Assembly: GCA_965371445.1 (NCBI GenBank)
Contig: CBDUYN010000009.1
Location: 51,819 to 115,818, forward strand
DNA length: 64,000 bases
DNA from: DASWIG01 sp965371445
GTDB lineage: Bacteria > Acidobacteriota > Thermoanaerobaculia > Multivoradales > J023
Direction: 5' to 3'
Shown here: positions 57,963 through 64,000 of the stretch, one piece after another
Layout: each line of letters opens with the position of its first letter
How positions within the stretch are numbered: the stretch's first letter is position 1
The notes under the pieces: model-generated
Told to the model about the DNA's origin: nothing
What the model saw: the letters and a program-made list of their open reading frames with translations, nothing else
Database searches by the model: none
Made by a program: the position numbers and the translations under genes

Positions 57963-58280
57963 ATGTCCGAACACTTCACGATGACAGAGGCCGAAGCGAA
58001 GGCCGCTCTCGCTTCCCTGGCGGTAGAGCTGGACAAGCTCCGCGGGAAGCTGGTGAGGATGCGAGACGGTCTGGATCGCGGCTGGCCGGACGAGATGTAC
58101 AACGACGACGTGCCCCCGAGCCTGTCCTACTGGCTTTTCGGCGTCGCCGAGACTCTTCTTGACGATCACGTGGTGCCCGGCATGGACCTGGCGCGGCGTT
58201 CGGCAGACATCACTGAGGAATCGGCACAGTCGAGTTGGAAGGCTCGAAATCGAGAACGTAACAGAAAGGAGAACGGATAG
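57963..58280 (+). CDS. Small acidic-basic helical protein, unknown
   Basis: The 105 residues from ATG 57963 (GGAAGG upstream) read EAEAKAALASLAVELDKLRG, then GWPDEMYNDDVPPSLSYWLF, and end in a basic tail RNRERNRKENG. No family is recognised. It is one base from the next gene, so the small genes here probably form one transcript. The frame upstream is continuous with the repeat-bearing extension, so a longer fused protein is possible. Confidence 0.45.
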   Translation: MSEHFTMTEAEAKAALASLAVELDKLRGKLVRMRDGLDRGWPDEMYNDDVPPSLSYWLFGVAETLLDDHVVPGMDLARRSADITEESAQSSWKARNRERNRKENG

Positions 58281-58281
58281 C

Positions 58282-58629
58282 ATGAAAGCCGAAGGTTACG
58301 CCGCCGACGGCCATAGGGTGGCGGTGGCCATTCTGTACCGCGCGATGAAGATCGAGAGCTGGGTTAGCGTCTGTCGCCATATTCGAGAGGTCGATGAGGA
58401 CTTCGGCACTAGAATCGAGCCTCACATCTCATGTTGGAGAAAGCTGGCCGACTTTTCTGACAGGCTACCGGAGGCCTCTGAGGAGGAGCTGTATGCCCTT
58501 CTCGATCTGAGCGAGCTCAGAGCTTTCCTCCGTTATGTTGCCGAGGCTTTTGAGAACCCGGAACTTGTCACCGCTGCCGTAGAGTTGTTCGAAGAGCATC
58601 TTGAAGCTCAGTCCGGTGCCGCTAATTGA
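58282..58629 (+). CDS. Small helical protein, unknown
   Basis: The 115 residues start at ATG 58282, just after the stop of the preceding gene, with AAGGAG about ten bases upstream. The sequence is helical and acidic towards the C-terminus (RLPEASEEELYALLDLSELRAF). It has two internal Cys and no recognised domain. Tight packing between the neighbours suggests an operon with the RadC-like gene. Confidence 0.5.
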   Translation: MKAEGYAADGHRVAVAILYRAMKIESWVSVCRHIREVDEDFGTRIEPHISCWRKLADFSDRLPEASEEELYALLDLSELRAFLRYVAEAFENPELVTAAVELFEEHLEAQSGAAN

Positions 58630-58643
58630 CTCGCCGAGATCCG

Positions 58644-59354
58644 ATGAAGCGGACAAAGCCGATCCCTTCTTGGGATCTCGCGGAAGCGGAAGCCGGCGAG
58701 AGGAATCTCGAAGCGACGGCCGACGCCGGCTATCTTGGCTGCGACAGGGGCATGGAGGTTGAATTCCACTCGAGGATGCCTCGGCTTCACGACGCTCATC
58801 TCCTCGCAGCTCTTACGGGAATGCATCTCCACGTTGCCCTGGAGATCATGGATGCTGGAGGTTTGCACCATGCGAGGGACAGGATTGCGGCTCTACCTCC
58901 GGGTATTCGCGTTCGTGCTGAGATGTTGCTGGAATACTCTGTCCGGGTTGCCAGGAGACGCATCCCCGAGAGGCGGATCCTGAAGAGGAGGGAGGCCATT
59001 GCCGAATATCTTATCTTGAAGCACTACTCACCAGATCAAGAGGTCGCTGGTGCCTTGTTCCTCGACGGTCGTGATGGTCTCATCTGCGAGAAGCTGTTCT
59101 ATCGCGGAGGCGCGACCCGAATGGCTATCGAGCCACGCATGTACTTCAAGGTCGGCCTTCTGGTCGGTGCTCTAGGGATCGTGATTTTTCACAGTCATCC
59201 TTCGGGATGTCCCGCGCCGTCCTCCGAAGATCTGGTGTTCACGCGTAAGATCGTCGCCGCCGGGGAAGTGGTCGGTATTCGCGTCTATGACCATATCATT
59301 CTCGGCAACCTGGGCAGGTGGGTCTCGTTGCAGTCAAAGGGGGGTCTTTGGTAG
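58644..59354 (+). CDS. RadC-family JAMM-domain protein
   Basis: The 236 residues end in a RadC/MPN JAMM domain: the metal motif HSHPSGCPAPSSEDLVFT followed by GIRVYDHIILG. The N-terminal 100 residues are unusual, but a degenerate HhH-like region (ALPPGIRVRAEMLLEYSVRVARRR) is visible. RadC-type proteins are linked to DNA repair and often ride on mobile or genomic islands, where the biochemical role is unsettled. The ATG at 58644 lies 14 bases after the previous stop with only a weak ribosome-binding site. It ends the run of small plus-strand genes. Confidence 0.75.
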   Translation: MKRTKPIPSWDLAEAEAGERNLEATADAGYLGCDRGMEVEFHSRMPRLHDAHLLAALTGMHLHVALEIMDAGGLHHARDRIAALPPGIRVRAEMLLEYSVRVARRRIPERRILKRREAIAEYLILKHYSPDQEVAGALFLDGRDGLICEKLFYRGGATRMAIEPRMYFKVGLLVGALGIVIFHSHPSGCPAPSSEDLVFTRKIVAAGEVVGIRVYDHIILGNLGRWVSLQSKGGLW

Positions 59355-59379
59355 TTGACGAGGGTGATCACCCCTCCAT

Positions 59380-59560
59380 TGATCGTCTGCTCGGCCGGCA
59401 GAGGTTGGCGCCCTGAAGGTTGGGTGCCCTGAGGTCGGCGTCTTGGGGTCGGCGCACTGGAGCTTGGCGTCCCGGCCGCCGTCGATCGACGCCCAGACCT
59501 CGACCGTCTCGGCGAGGCCCGCCTCGCCGAGGCCCCGTCCCGTTTCGCAGCGAACCAGCA
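59380..59560 (-). pseudogene. Decayed pentapeptide-repeat fragment
   Basis: The minus strand encodes DADLRAPNLQGANL in one frame and AKLQCADPK in another just upstream, the A(D/N)LxX pattern of pentapeptide-repeat proteins split by a frameshift. Neither frame has a start or a full repeat array. It fills the gap between the RadC-like gene and the lipoprotein gene. Confidence 0.35.
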
Positions 59561-59616
59561 GGCTCCATCCTCAAGACAAAGCCTCCATCTGGTCGTCGGT
59601 TGTCCCGTAGGCAGCC

Positions 59617-60675
59617 TCAGCGGCGCATCCCTTCCGCCCATCGTACGAAATAGCCGTCTGTCCAGACCAGGTCCTCCGCGAAGTCCGAGGGGTCGAACGA
59701 GCCGACTTCGTAGCGTTCTCCCGTAAACACGCCGTCACTGCCCGGGCTCCGGATCATCATGACTTGCTGCGCCACCAGGAAGTTCGGGTTAAGCCGAAAT
59801 TCGAAAGGGTGGCCCCACCCATCGAAACGGGGAACGTCCCGGATGTAGAAGAACGTGTCCGACGGGTGCAGGAACTCGTAAAGCTCCTCGGCGGACAACG
59901 TCGTCTCCTCGGGATCGCCGAGGGAGGACAGGTCATAGACTCTCTGCCCCGCCGAAGCCGCCCCGACCTGGTCCGTGAGCCAGGAAAGGAAGGCTGTGCC
60001 GAGGTTTCTCATGTCATTGATCGTCAGCTTTTGCCGTATCTGATTGAGGACCAGAGCTTTCTCAGGAGAGCTCTCCGCCTCTGGAAACCTCTCCAGGTAG
60101 GCGTCGATGGCTTCACGTGTGTCGTCACTGATCTGAATCTCTAGCCAAGCAAGATCCTCCTCGTCCATGAGATCCGGGTCCCATTGAAAGGCTTGCTCCA
60201 AAAAATAGCGAGCTGGCCTCTCTTCTTCAGGAAGAGGGAGCTGCAAGACGATGTCTTTGAGCAGCGCTGCGGCCGGTTTTCCCATACCAGGGTCGTAAGT
60301 CACGCTCTTTTTGAGGTATCCGGATCCCGCCGCTCTCTCCTCCATCGCGAGCTCTTCGTCTTCGAGGAGCTCTTGGCCTGCCTTGAAGTAGATCTCCGCG
60401 ACCCTCCCTCGGCTCTTTTCCTTGACGAGAATCGCTTTCTCGAAAGCCTCTTCCGCCTCCGGTTCCGCGCCGACGAGTAGATTGACCTCACCGAGGAGGA
60501 GATACGCCTCCAAGTTCCTCGGGTTCGACTGTAGGTCGAGCTCGAGCACTTCCCGAGCCCTCTCGTACTCTTTGACGCTAGCGTAGTCGCGCGCCTTCCT
60601 TACGGCTTCTGAGCCGCAGCCGACAATGAGCAGCGACCATACCATGGTCGGGACGACGATCTTTGTGGCGGTCAT
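59617..60675 (-). CDS. TPR lipoprotein with a pseudopilin-like C-terminal domain
   Basis: The 352 residues begin with a lipoprotein signal (MVWSLLIVGCGS, Cys near residue 20), then TPR-like helices (YASVKEYERAREVLELDL, AYLLLGEVNLLVGAEPEAEE). The last 110 residues start with DMRNLGTAFLSWLTDQ and contain LSSLGDPEET, FDGWGHPFEFRLN and RSPGSDGVF. These resemble the globular part of GspG-type pseudopilins, without the hydrophobic pilin helix. AGGAGA before ATG 60675 supports the start. An outer-membrane or periplasmic adaptor of a type II secretion or pilus system is possible; no secretion genes are nearby. Confidence 0.65.
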   Translation of the reverse strand: MTATKIVVPTMVWSLLIVGCGSEAVRKARDYASVKEYERAREVLELDLQSNPRNLEAYLLLGEVNLLVGAEPEAEEAFEKAILVKEKSRGRVAEIYFKAGQELLEDEELAMEERAAGSGYLKKSVTYDPGMGKPAAALLKDIVLQLPLPEEERPARYFLEQAFQWDPDLMDEEDLAWLEIQISDDTREAIDAYLERFPEAESSPEKALVLNQIRQKLTINDMRNLGTAFLSWLTDQVGAASAGQRVYDLSSLGDPEETTLSAEELYEFLHPSDTFFYIRDVPRFDGWGHPFEFRLNPNFLVAQQVMMIRSPGSDGVFTGERYEVGSFDPSDFAEDLVWTDGYFVRWAEGMRR

Positions 60676-60795
60676 GAAATGTCTCCTGGGGTGGACGGAC
60701 GGATCTGGCTTCTCTTGAAGCCAGAGGCTATCACGGGGGCGTGTGCCCCTGATACTCTACGGGCCGAAAGTCCACTCCAAAGGAGGTAAGAACCG

Positions 60796-60936
60796 ATGAG
60801 CCACGGTACCGTCCGTCTCGTCACCGTCTGTTGCCTCGCCTGGATGTTCCTCCCCCCGAGCGCTTTGGCCGAGGTCGAACGTATCGAGGCCACCGTTCGC
60901 AGGGCGGTCGCCGAGGGGCCCGCCACCGGCGCTTGA
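60796..60936 (+). CDS. Short exported ORF, probably the truncated start of a larger gene
   Basis: AAAGGAGGTAAGAACCG precedes an ATG that opens 46 codons. The first 24 residues form a classical signal peptide (VRLVTVCCLAWMFLPPSALA), followed by EVERIEATVRRAVAEGP and a stop. The tail resembles the first helix of exported serine hydrolases, but too little remains to assign it. I think a longer gene was cut at about 60937 by the following non-coding stretch. Confidence 0.4.
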   Translation: MSHGTVRLVTVCCLAWMFLPPSALAEVERIEATVRRAVAEGPATGA

Positions 60937-61203
60937 AGCGGCATAGGCCCCGGGCGATGGAGGGCTTCCTACGGGGGAGGCCGTCTTTGTGCGTCTGGCG
61001 TCTTGTTGCCTACCCCGCCCTTGCCAGGCGGCACCCACCACCCCGCCGTGCCTCGGAGCCCCCTCCTGCTCAAGAGGGCCAGAGGGAGCCCCTGGAGGGG
61101 TCTCCCAGGGCCTGGGGCGGGCCGTCTCCCTGGTCTCCGCCAGGTAGGCAGCCGTGAATCCCCAGATTCCGGCGAGATTTCCGCAGATTTCCGCCGTGGC
61201 CTG
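60937..61203. other. GC-rich stretch without a convincing gene
   Basis: Neither strand carries a frame with a ribosome-binding site and protein-like composition. The minus strand has a long Gly/Pro-rich frame that I reject. Near 61160-61195 the word GATTTCCG recurs. The stretch may be an inserted repetitive element that cut the preceding exported ORF. Confidence 0.3.
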
Positions 61204-61242
61204 GTTGACCACCCGGCGCGGACCCTCTTACTAGTACTAGTA
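61204..61242 (+). promoter_or_regulatory. Promoter-like site with a 14-bp palindrome
   Basis: TTGACC (61204-61209) is followed after 19 bp by TACTAGTACTAGTA (61229-61242), a perfect palindrome whose first six bases could act as the -10. A palindrome on the -10 would suit a repressor site for the gene at 61306. Confidence 0.35.
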
Positions 61243-61305
61243 GTGGCCCTCAACAGCGCGGGAGCCGCCAGACGCCCTCCCGCCTCAACCACAAGGAGGT
61301 CCCTC

Positions 61306-61773
61306 ATGTCCAACGGATTCCAGTTCTACGAAGGCAGCACGAGCGACAGCGCCACCACCCCCAAGATCACGGTCCGCCGCGGCGGCGTGCTCATCCTGAC
61401 GAAGGCCGCTGTGGAGATGCTCGGCGAGGACGTCACGCACGTCCAGATCGGCTACAACGAGAAGACCCGGGCGATCGGCATCCGCGGCGCCACCGAGGAC
61501 GCCAGGGGCCGCTACCGCCTCCGGAATCAGAGAAACAGCCCGTCGCGCCTGATCGACGGCAAGCGGCTTTTCACGCATCACGGCCTGATCGCCGAGAAGG
61601 CCCGGGCGTTCAAGGTCGAGAAGTTCGGGGACGGGATCATCGGCTTCACCCTGACCGCCGAGACCGAGGCGGCCGAGGAGCCGATGACGGACGCCAAGGG
61701 CGGGAAGACCGAGGCGGTGCCGAAGACCGACGCCAAGGGCACGAAGGCCGGCGGGCGGCGCAAGGCGGCCTGA
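61306..61773 (+). CDS. Unknown 155-residue protein with Lys/Ala-rich tail
   Basis: AAGGAGGT five bases before ATG 61306 gives one of the best ribosome-binding sites in the window. The first 110 residues look folded (ITVRRGGVLILTKAAVEML, VQIGYNEKTRAIGIRG, GLIAEKARAFKVEKFG); the last 40 are a flexible, charged tail with repeated TDAKG units. I recognise no family. It has its own candidate promoter and a good terminator at 61799-61826, so it is probably transcribed alone. The frame is open further upstream, but that part has no start with a ribosome-binding site. Confidence 0.65.
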   Translation: MSNGFQFYEGSTSDSATTPKITVRRGGVLILTKAAVEMLGEDVTHVQIGYNEKTRAIGIRGATEDARGRYRLRNQRNSPSRLIDGKRLFTHHGLIAEKARAFKVEKFGDGIIGFTLTAETEAAEEPMTDAKGGKTEAVPKTDAKGTKAGGRRKAA

Positions 61774-61798
61774 GATCCCGGCCACGATCGGACCACGA

Positions 61799-61826
61799 GG
61801 GCGGCTCTTGACGGGGCCGCCCTTTT
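61799..61826 (+). terminator. Intrinsic terminator of the 61306 gene
   Basis: GGGCGGC and GCCGCCC form a perfect 7-bp stem around a 10-base loop and are followed directly by TTTT. It starts 26 bases after the stop codon. Confidence 0.7.
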
Positions 61827-61863
61827 GCGTCTGCCGCCAGCGATCAAGACAGGCGTGCGAAAT

Positions 61864-61924
61864 AAGCGAAAGAAGCGAGAAAACGCCTTCCCGCTGAACC
61901 TTCTTTCGCTTCTTTCGCTTTTTT
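61864..61924. repeat. 15-bp inverted repeat with T-run
   Basis: AAGCGAAAGAAGCGA (61864-61878) is perfectly repeated in reverse at 61906-61920 and is followed by TTTT. Arms are built from the unit GCGAAAGAA. It could be a second terminator or a dispersed palindromic repeat. Confidence 0.6.
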
Positions 61925-62733
61925 CGCGTCCCGGAGAGGGGGTCTGCCGTGCCCCGCCGCTCAACGGCCTGATTGCCGATGGCCCGATGAGCCGATCAGG
62001 GCGACGACTTGGCGACTGGCGGTGGCGTCTTGGGCAGCTCGCCCGGCCTGGCAGCGGCCCGACGACCCGGCCCGCAGGACGGCCTCCGGCATGGTTTCAT
62101 CCCCCGGGATCCCTGGGGCCACGCCCCGAGGAGCGACCCAGGGGCTGTGAATCCGGCCCTGGTTCAGAGGGGATCGCGTAAACCCACCGCACCCGACACC
62201 TACCTCAGCATCGCGCCGATCGGCGCCTCGGTGAGGGGCCGGCCGGGGTGTGACGTCCAGCTGCGCCGGCCGAGTCGCCCCTGGCGGAAGCCCGCGCCGA
62301 CGCCTTCGTGGCGCTCGACGACCCGGGGCCTGGGGCGGGAGCCGGCTGGGTCTCGACGAGGCTCGGGCGGGGGCAGGCAAAGGACGCCGGGCCGGGTCGT
62401 TGGCGCTTGGCCCCCGGTCGTTGACGCTCGTCGTCGCCGGCCGGCGTCCTGCTCTTCGTCGAGCTGCCCGTCGACGAGCCTCGGCCGAGGCGATCGCCGT
62501 GAGGGAATCTCCCCGCCCTCTGCAAGTCGACGTCGAGCGCCGGGCCGACCGCGACGAGCGGCGCGGTATCCTGTAGGCCATGAACGACGAGACCCCCGTC
62601 GACGCCGGCGCCGAAAACGCCGCGGCGAAGTGTCTCGCTGCCACGGCCAAGGGAAAGCCGTGAGGCAATCGCGCTCGCCCCGGGAGCGCCTATTGCCGGG
62701 TGCACGAACAAGCCGGCCGGAAATCCCGGCTGC
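61925..62733. other. Gene-free GC-rich stretch with one decayed inverted copy
   Basis: Many frames are open because of the base composition, but none has a ribosome-binding site, domain or balanced composition. The only recognisable content is the segment at 62425-62551, which matches the reverse strand of 63689-63811. Confidence 0.4.
62425..62551 (+). pseudogene. Decayed inverted copy of the TPR-protein upstream segment
   Basis: About 125 bases, including CTGCTCTTCGTCGAGCTGCC and AAGTCGACGTCGAGCGCC, match the minus strand of 63689-63811 with small indels and substitutions. Translated, both give a hydrophobic VLLFVELPVDE segment followed by VDVER. The copy here has no open continuation and is dead. 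Confidence 0.5.
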
Positions 62734-63462
62734 CTACCAGCGGAAGGCGTCGGCGAGTTCCAACGGACGGCCGTAGCTCATCTCATAGAGGCGACACTGA
62801 CGTAAGCTCGCCTCGGCTTCGTCGAGTCGCTCCTGATCCCGGAGGACGATGCTTAGGTTGTAGTGGGCCAGGGCGCCGGGACGGAGCTCCAGCGCACGGC
62901 GGAGGCTCGCCTCGGCCTCGTCGAGGCGCTTCAGCTCCCAGAGGACGTTTCCCAGGTTGGTGTGGGCCGCGGCGTCGTCGGGGTCGAGCTCCAGCGCTCG
63001 GCGGTAGCTCGCCTCGGCCTCGTTGAGGCGCTTCAGGTTGGTGTGGGCCGCGCCGTCGTCGGTGTCGAGCTCCAACGCTCGGCGGAGGCTCGCGCGGCGG
63101 CGGCGGGATCGAGCACTTGGCGATAGCTCGCTCCCGCCGATCTCTATCCCCGGCCGCGCCGCTGCCAACTTCTCGACGATCTTGGGTCCCAGGGTCGCCA
63201 GAGTCCGGAGAACCGCAGGAGCGCCCGCCCCGATGGCGGCTGCCATCCATGCCGCGCTCAGGTACCCGCCAAATAAGCCCGCGGTCCCTCCGCCGGCGAC
63301 GAGAAGGACGAAGGACGCGGCGAGATGTTTGCCCCAATGCTGGGGCATGCGGTTGCGCATCAGGCGAGACGCCCACCGCGTGAGGTCGAGCAAGCCCGCG
63401 CCGAGTAGGCCGGCCCAACAAAGCGGCCAGCTGAAGAGCTCGATCCCGACCGGGTCATTCAT
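62734..63462 (-). CDS. Membrane protein with TPR repeats
   Basis: The 242 residues begin with two or three membrane segments (FSWPLCWAGLLGAGLLDL; HLAASFVLLVAGGGTAGLFG through WMAAAIGAG) and end with at least three TPR units (EASYRRALELDPDDAAAHTN, KRLDEAEASLRRALEL, RLDEAEASLRQC). GAGAGG eight bases ahead supports ATG 63462; the open frame runs further to 63840 but that part is a decayed TPR segment. The tandem DNA repeats that encode the TPR units make copy number prone to change. A scaffold role at the membrane is likely; no partner can be named. Confidence 0.55.
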   Translation of the reverse strand: MNDPVGIELFSWPLCWAGLLGAGLLDLTRWASRLMRNRMPQHWGKHLAASFVLLVAGGGTAGLFGGYLSAAWMAAAIGAGAPAVLRTLATLGPKIVEKLAAARPGIEIGGSELSPSARSRRRRASLRRALELDTDDGAAHTNLKRLNEAEASYRRALELDPDDAAAHTNLGNVLWELKRLDEAEASLRRALELRPGALAHYNLSIVLRDQERLDEAEASLRQCRLYEMSYGRPLELADAFRW

Positions 63463-63840
63463 GCGCGGGTCCTCTCGGCGCCAGCGTCGGCCGGTGTCTC
63501 GTCGTTCATGGCCCCCAGGATACCGCTCCGACCAACCGGGCGGTAGCTGTCGCGCACGATGCGGCAAGGCGTTGCTGTGGGCCACGGCGTAGTCAGGGTC
63601 GAGCTCGATCGCCCGGCGGTGGCTCGCCTCGGCCTTAGTCGGGGTCGAGCTCCAACGAACGGCGGTAGCTCGCCTCGGCCTCCTCGAGGCGGTCGGCCTG
63701 GCGCTCGACGTCGACTTGAAGAGGGCGGGGAAATTCCTCTCGGCGATCACCGCGGCCGAACTCGTCGACGGGCAGCTCGACGAAGAGCAGGACGCTGGCG
63801 ACGACGAGCGCCACGACCGGGGGCGCCGGCCCTCGACCAC
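63463..63840 (-). pseudogene. Decayed TPR-gene segment upstream of the membrane TPR protein
   Basis: The minus strand shows a hydrophobic segment (about 63780-63830) and two TPR units, YRRSLELDPD and HRRAIELDPDYAVAHSN, that lie in different frames with a stop between them. I infer a broken paralogue or a 5' extension of the adjacent TPR gene. Confidence 0.4.
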
Positions 63841-64000
63841 GAGGACGACAAGCGCTACGACCCGGGGAAATCGCCCCCCTACATCCTCTCAGGAAAGCGC
63901 CCTCCCGTCCGCACCCTTGCCGGGTGAAATCGTCAGGGAGACGGGCCAGGAGCCGGCCGCGCCTGGGCTTCGCCAGGAGAGCCAGGGGAACGGATCCGGA

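Noticed and set aside
59285..59641. Minus-strand frame of 118 codons as a gene
   Set aside because: It overlaps both the RadC-like gene and the lipoprotein 3' end; only a decayed pentapeptide-repeat fragment can be supported.
60757..61212. Minus-strand frame of 151 codons
   Set aside because: It is Gly/Pro-rich, without a ribosome-binding site or domain, and overlaps the signal-peptide ORF.
61864..61924. CRISPR-like repeat
   Set aside because: There are only two inverted arms around one 27-base loop, with no direct repeats or spacers.
62009..62776. Plus-strand frame of 255 codons
   Set aside because: It is Arg/Pro-rich, has no ribosome-binding site, and crosses a decayed duplicated segment.
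62880..63090. Tandem DNA repeat array as a separate element
   Set aside because: The periodicity of about 102 bp is explained by the TPR units of the overlapping gene.

Overview
The window reads as high-GC bacterial chromosome, most likely from an acidobacterium. That is an inference from three things: orphan permeases of the acidobacterial duplicated type (one intact, one remnant), large kinase-TPR receptors, and dense biosynthetic coding. No rRNA, tRNA, CRISPR array or transposase was recognised.

Positions 1.8-45.2 kb hold a non-ribosomal peptide synthetase (NRPS) locus on the minus strand. An orphan permease (42736-45156) is followed by NRPS-A (30284-42691: A-T-E, C-A(nMT)-T, C-A(nMT)-T) and NRPS-B (21126-30287: docking-C-A-T, C-A(nMT)-T-E), which overlap by 4 nt. 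A plus-strand kinase (17089-21123) separates them from NRPS-C (1818-16895: A-T, C-A-T, C-T-E, C-A-T, C-A-T-TE). The locus has ten carrier domains but only nine adenylation domains. NRPS-B ends in an epimerase and NRPS-C starts with an A domain, so no C domain joins them. Either there are two separate products, or condensation and loading activities come from elsewhere. Nonribosomal codes read by eye suggest Gly for A6 and A9, Ser for A2 and an aromatic residue for A3.

Two paralogous receptor kinases (17089-21123 and 45279-48284) each lie divergent from an NRPS transcription unit. Both join a Ser/Thr kinase, a degenerate nucleotide-cyclase-like domain, one membrane helix, a TolB-like domain and TPR-like helices. 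Both appear to be transcribed without a leader.

Positions 48.3-53 kb carry a translationally coupled pair on the minus strand, an iron-sulphur YgfK-like oxidoreductase and a hydantoinase/allantoinase-type amidohydrolase, followed by a Uma2-type nuclease gene next to a fragment of a second copy.

Positions 53.2-64 kb are accessory DNA: an AraC-type HTH-TPR regulator coupled to a 52-aa ORF, a convergent 19-aa ORF with a consensus ribosome-binding site sharing its terminator, a run of small plus-strand genes with a recurring repeat of about 70 aa, a RadC-type JAMM protein, a TPR lipoprotein ending in a pseudopilin-like domain, and several broken genes and inverted duplications.
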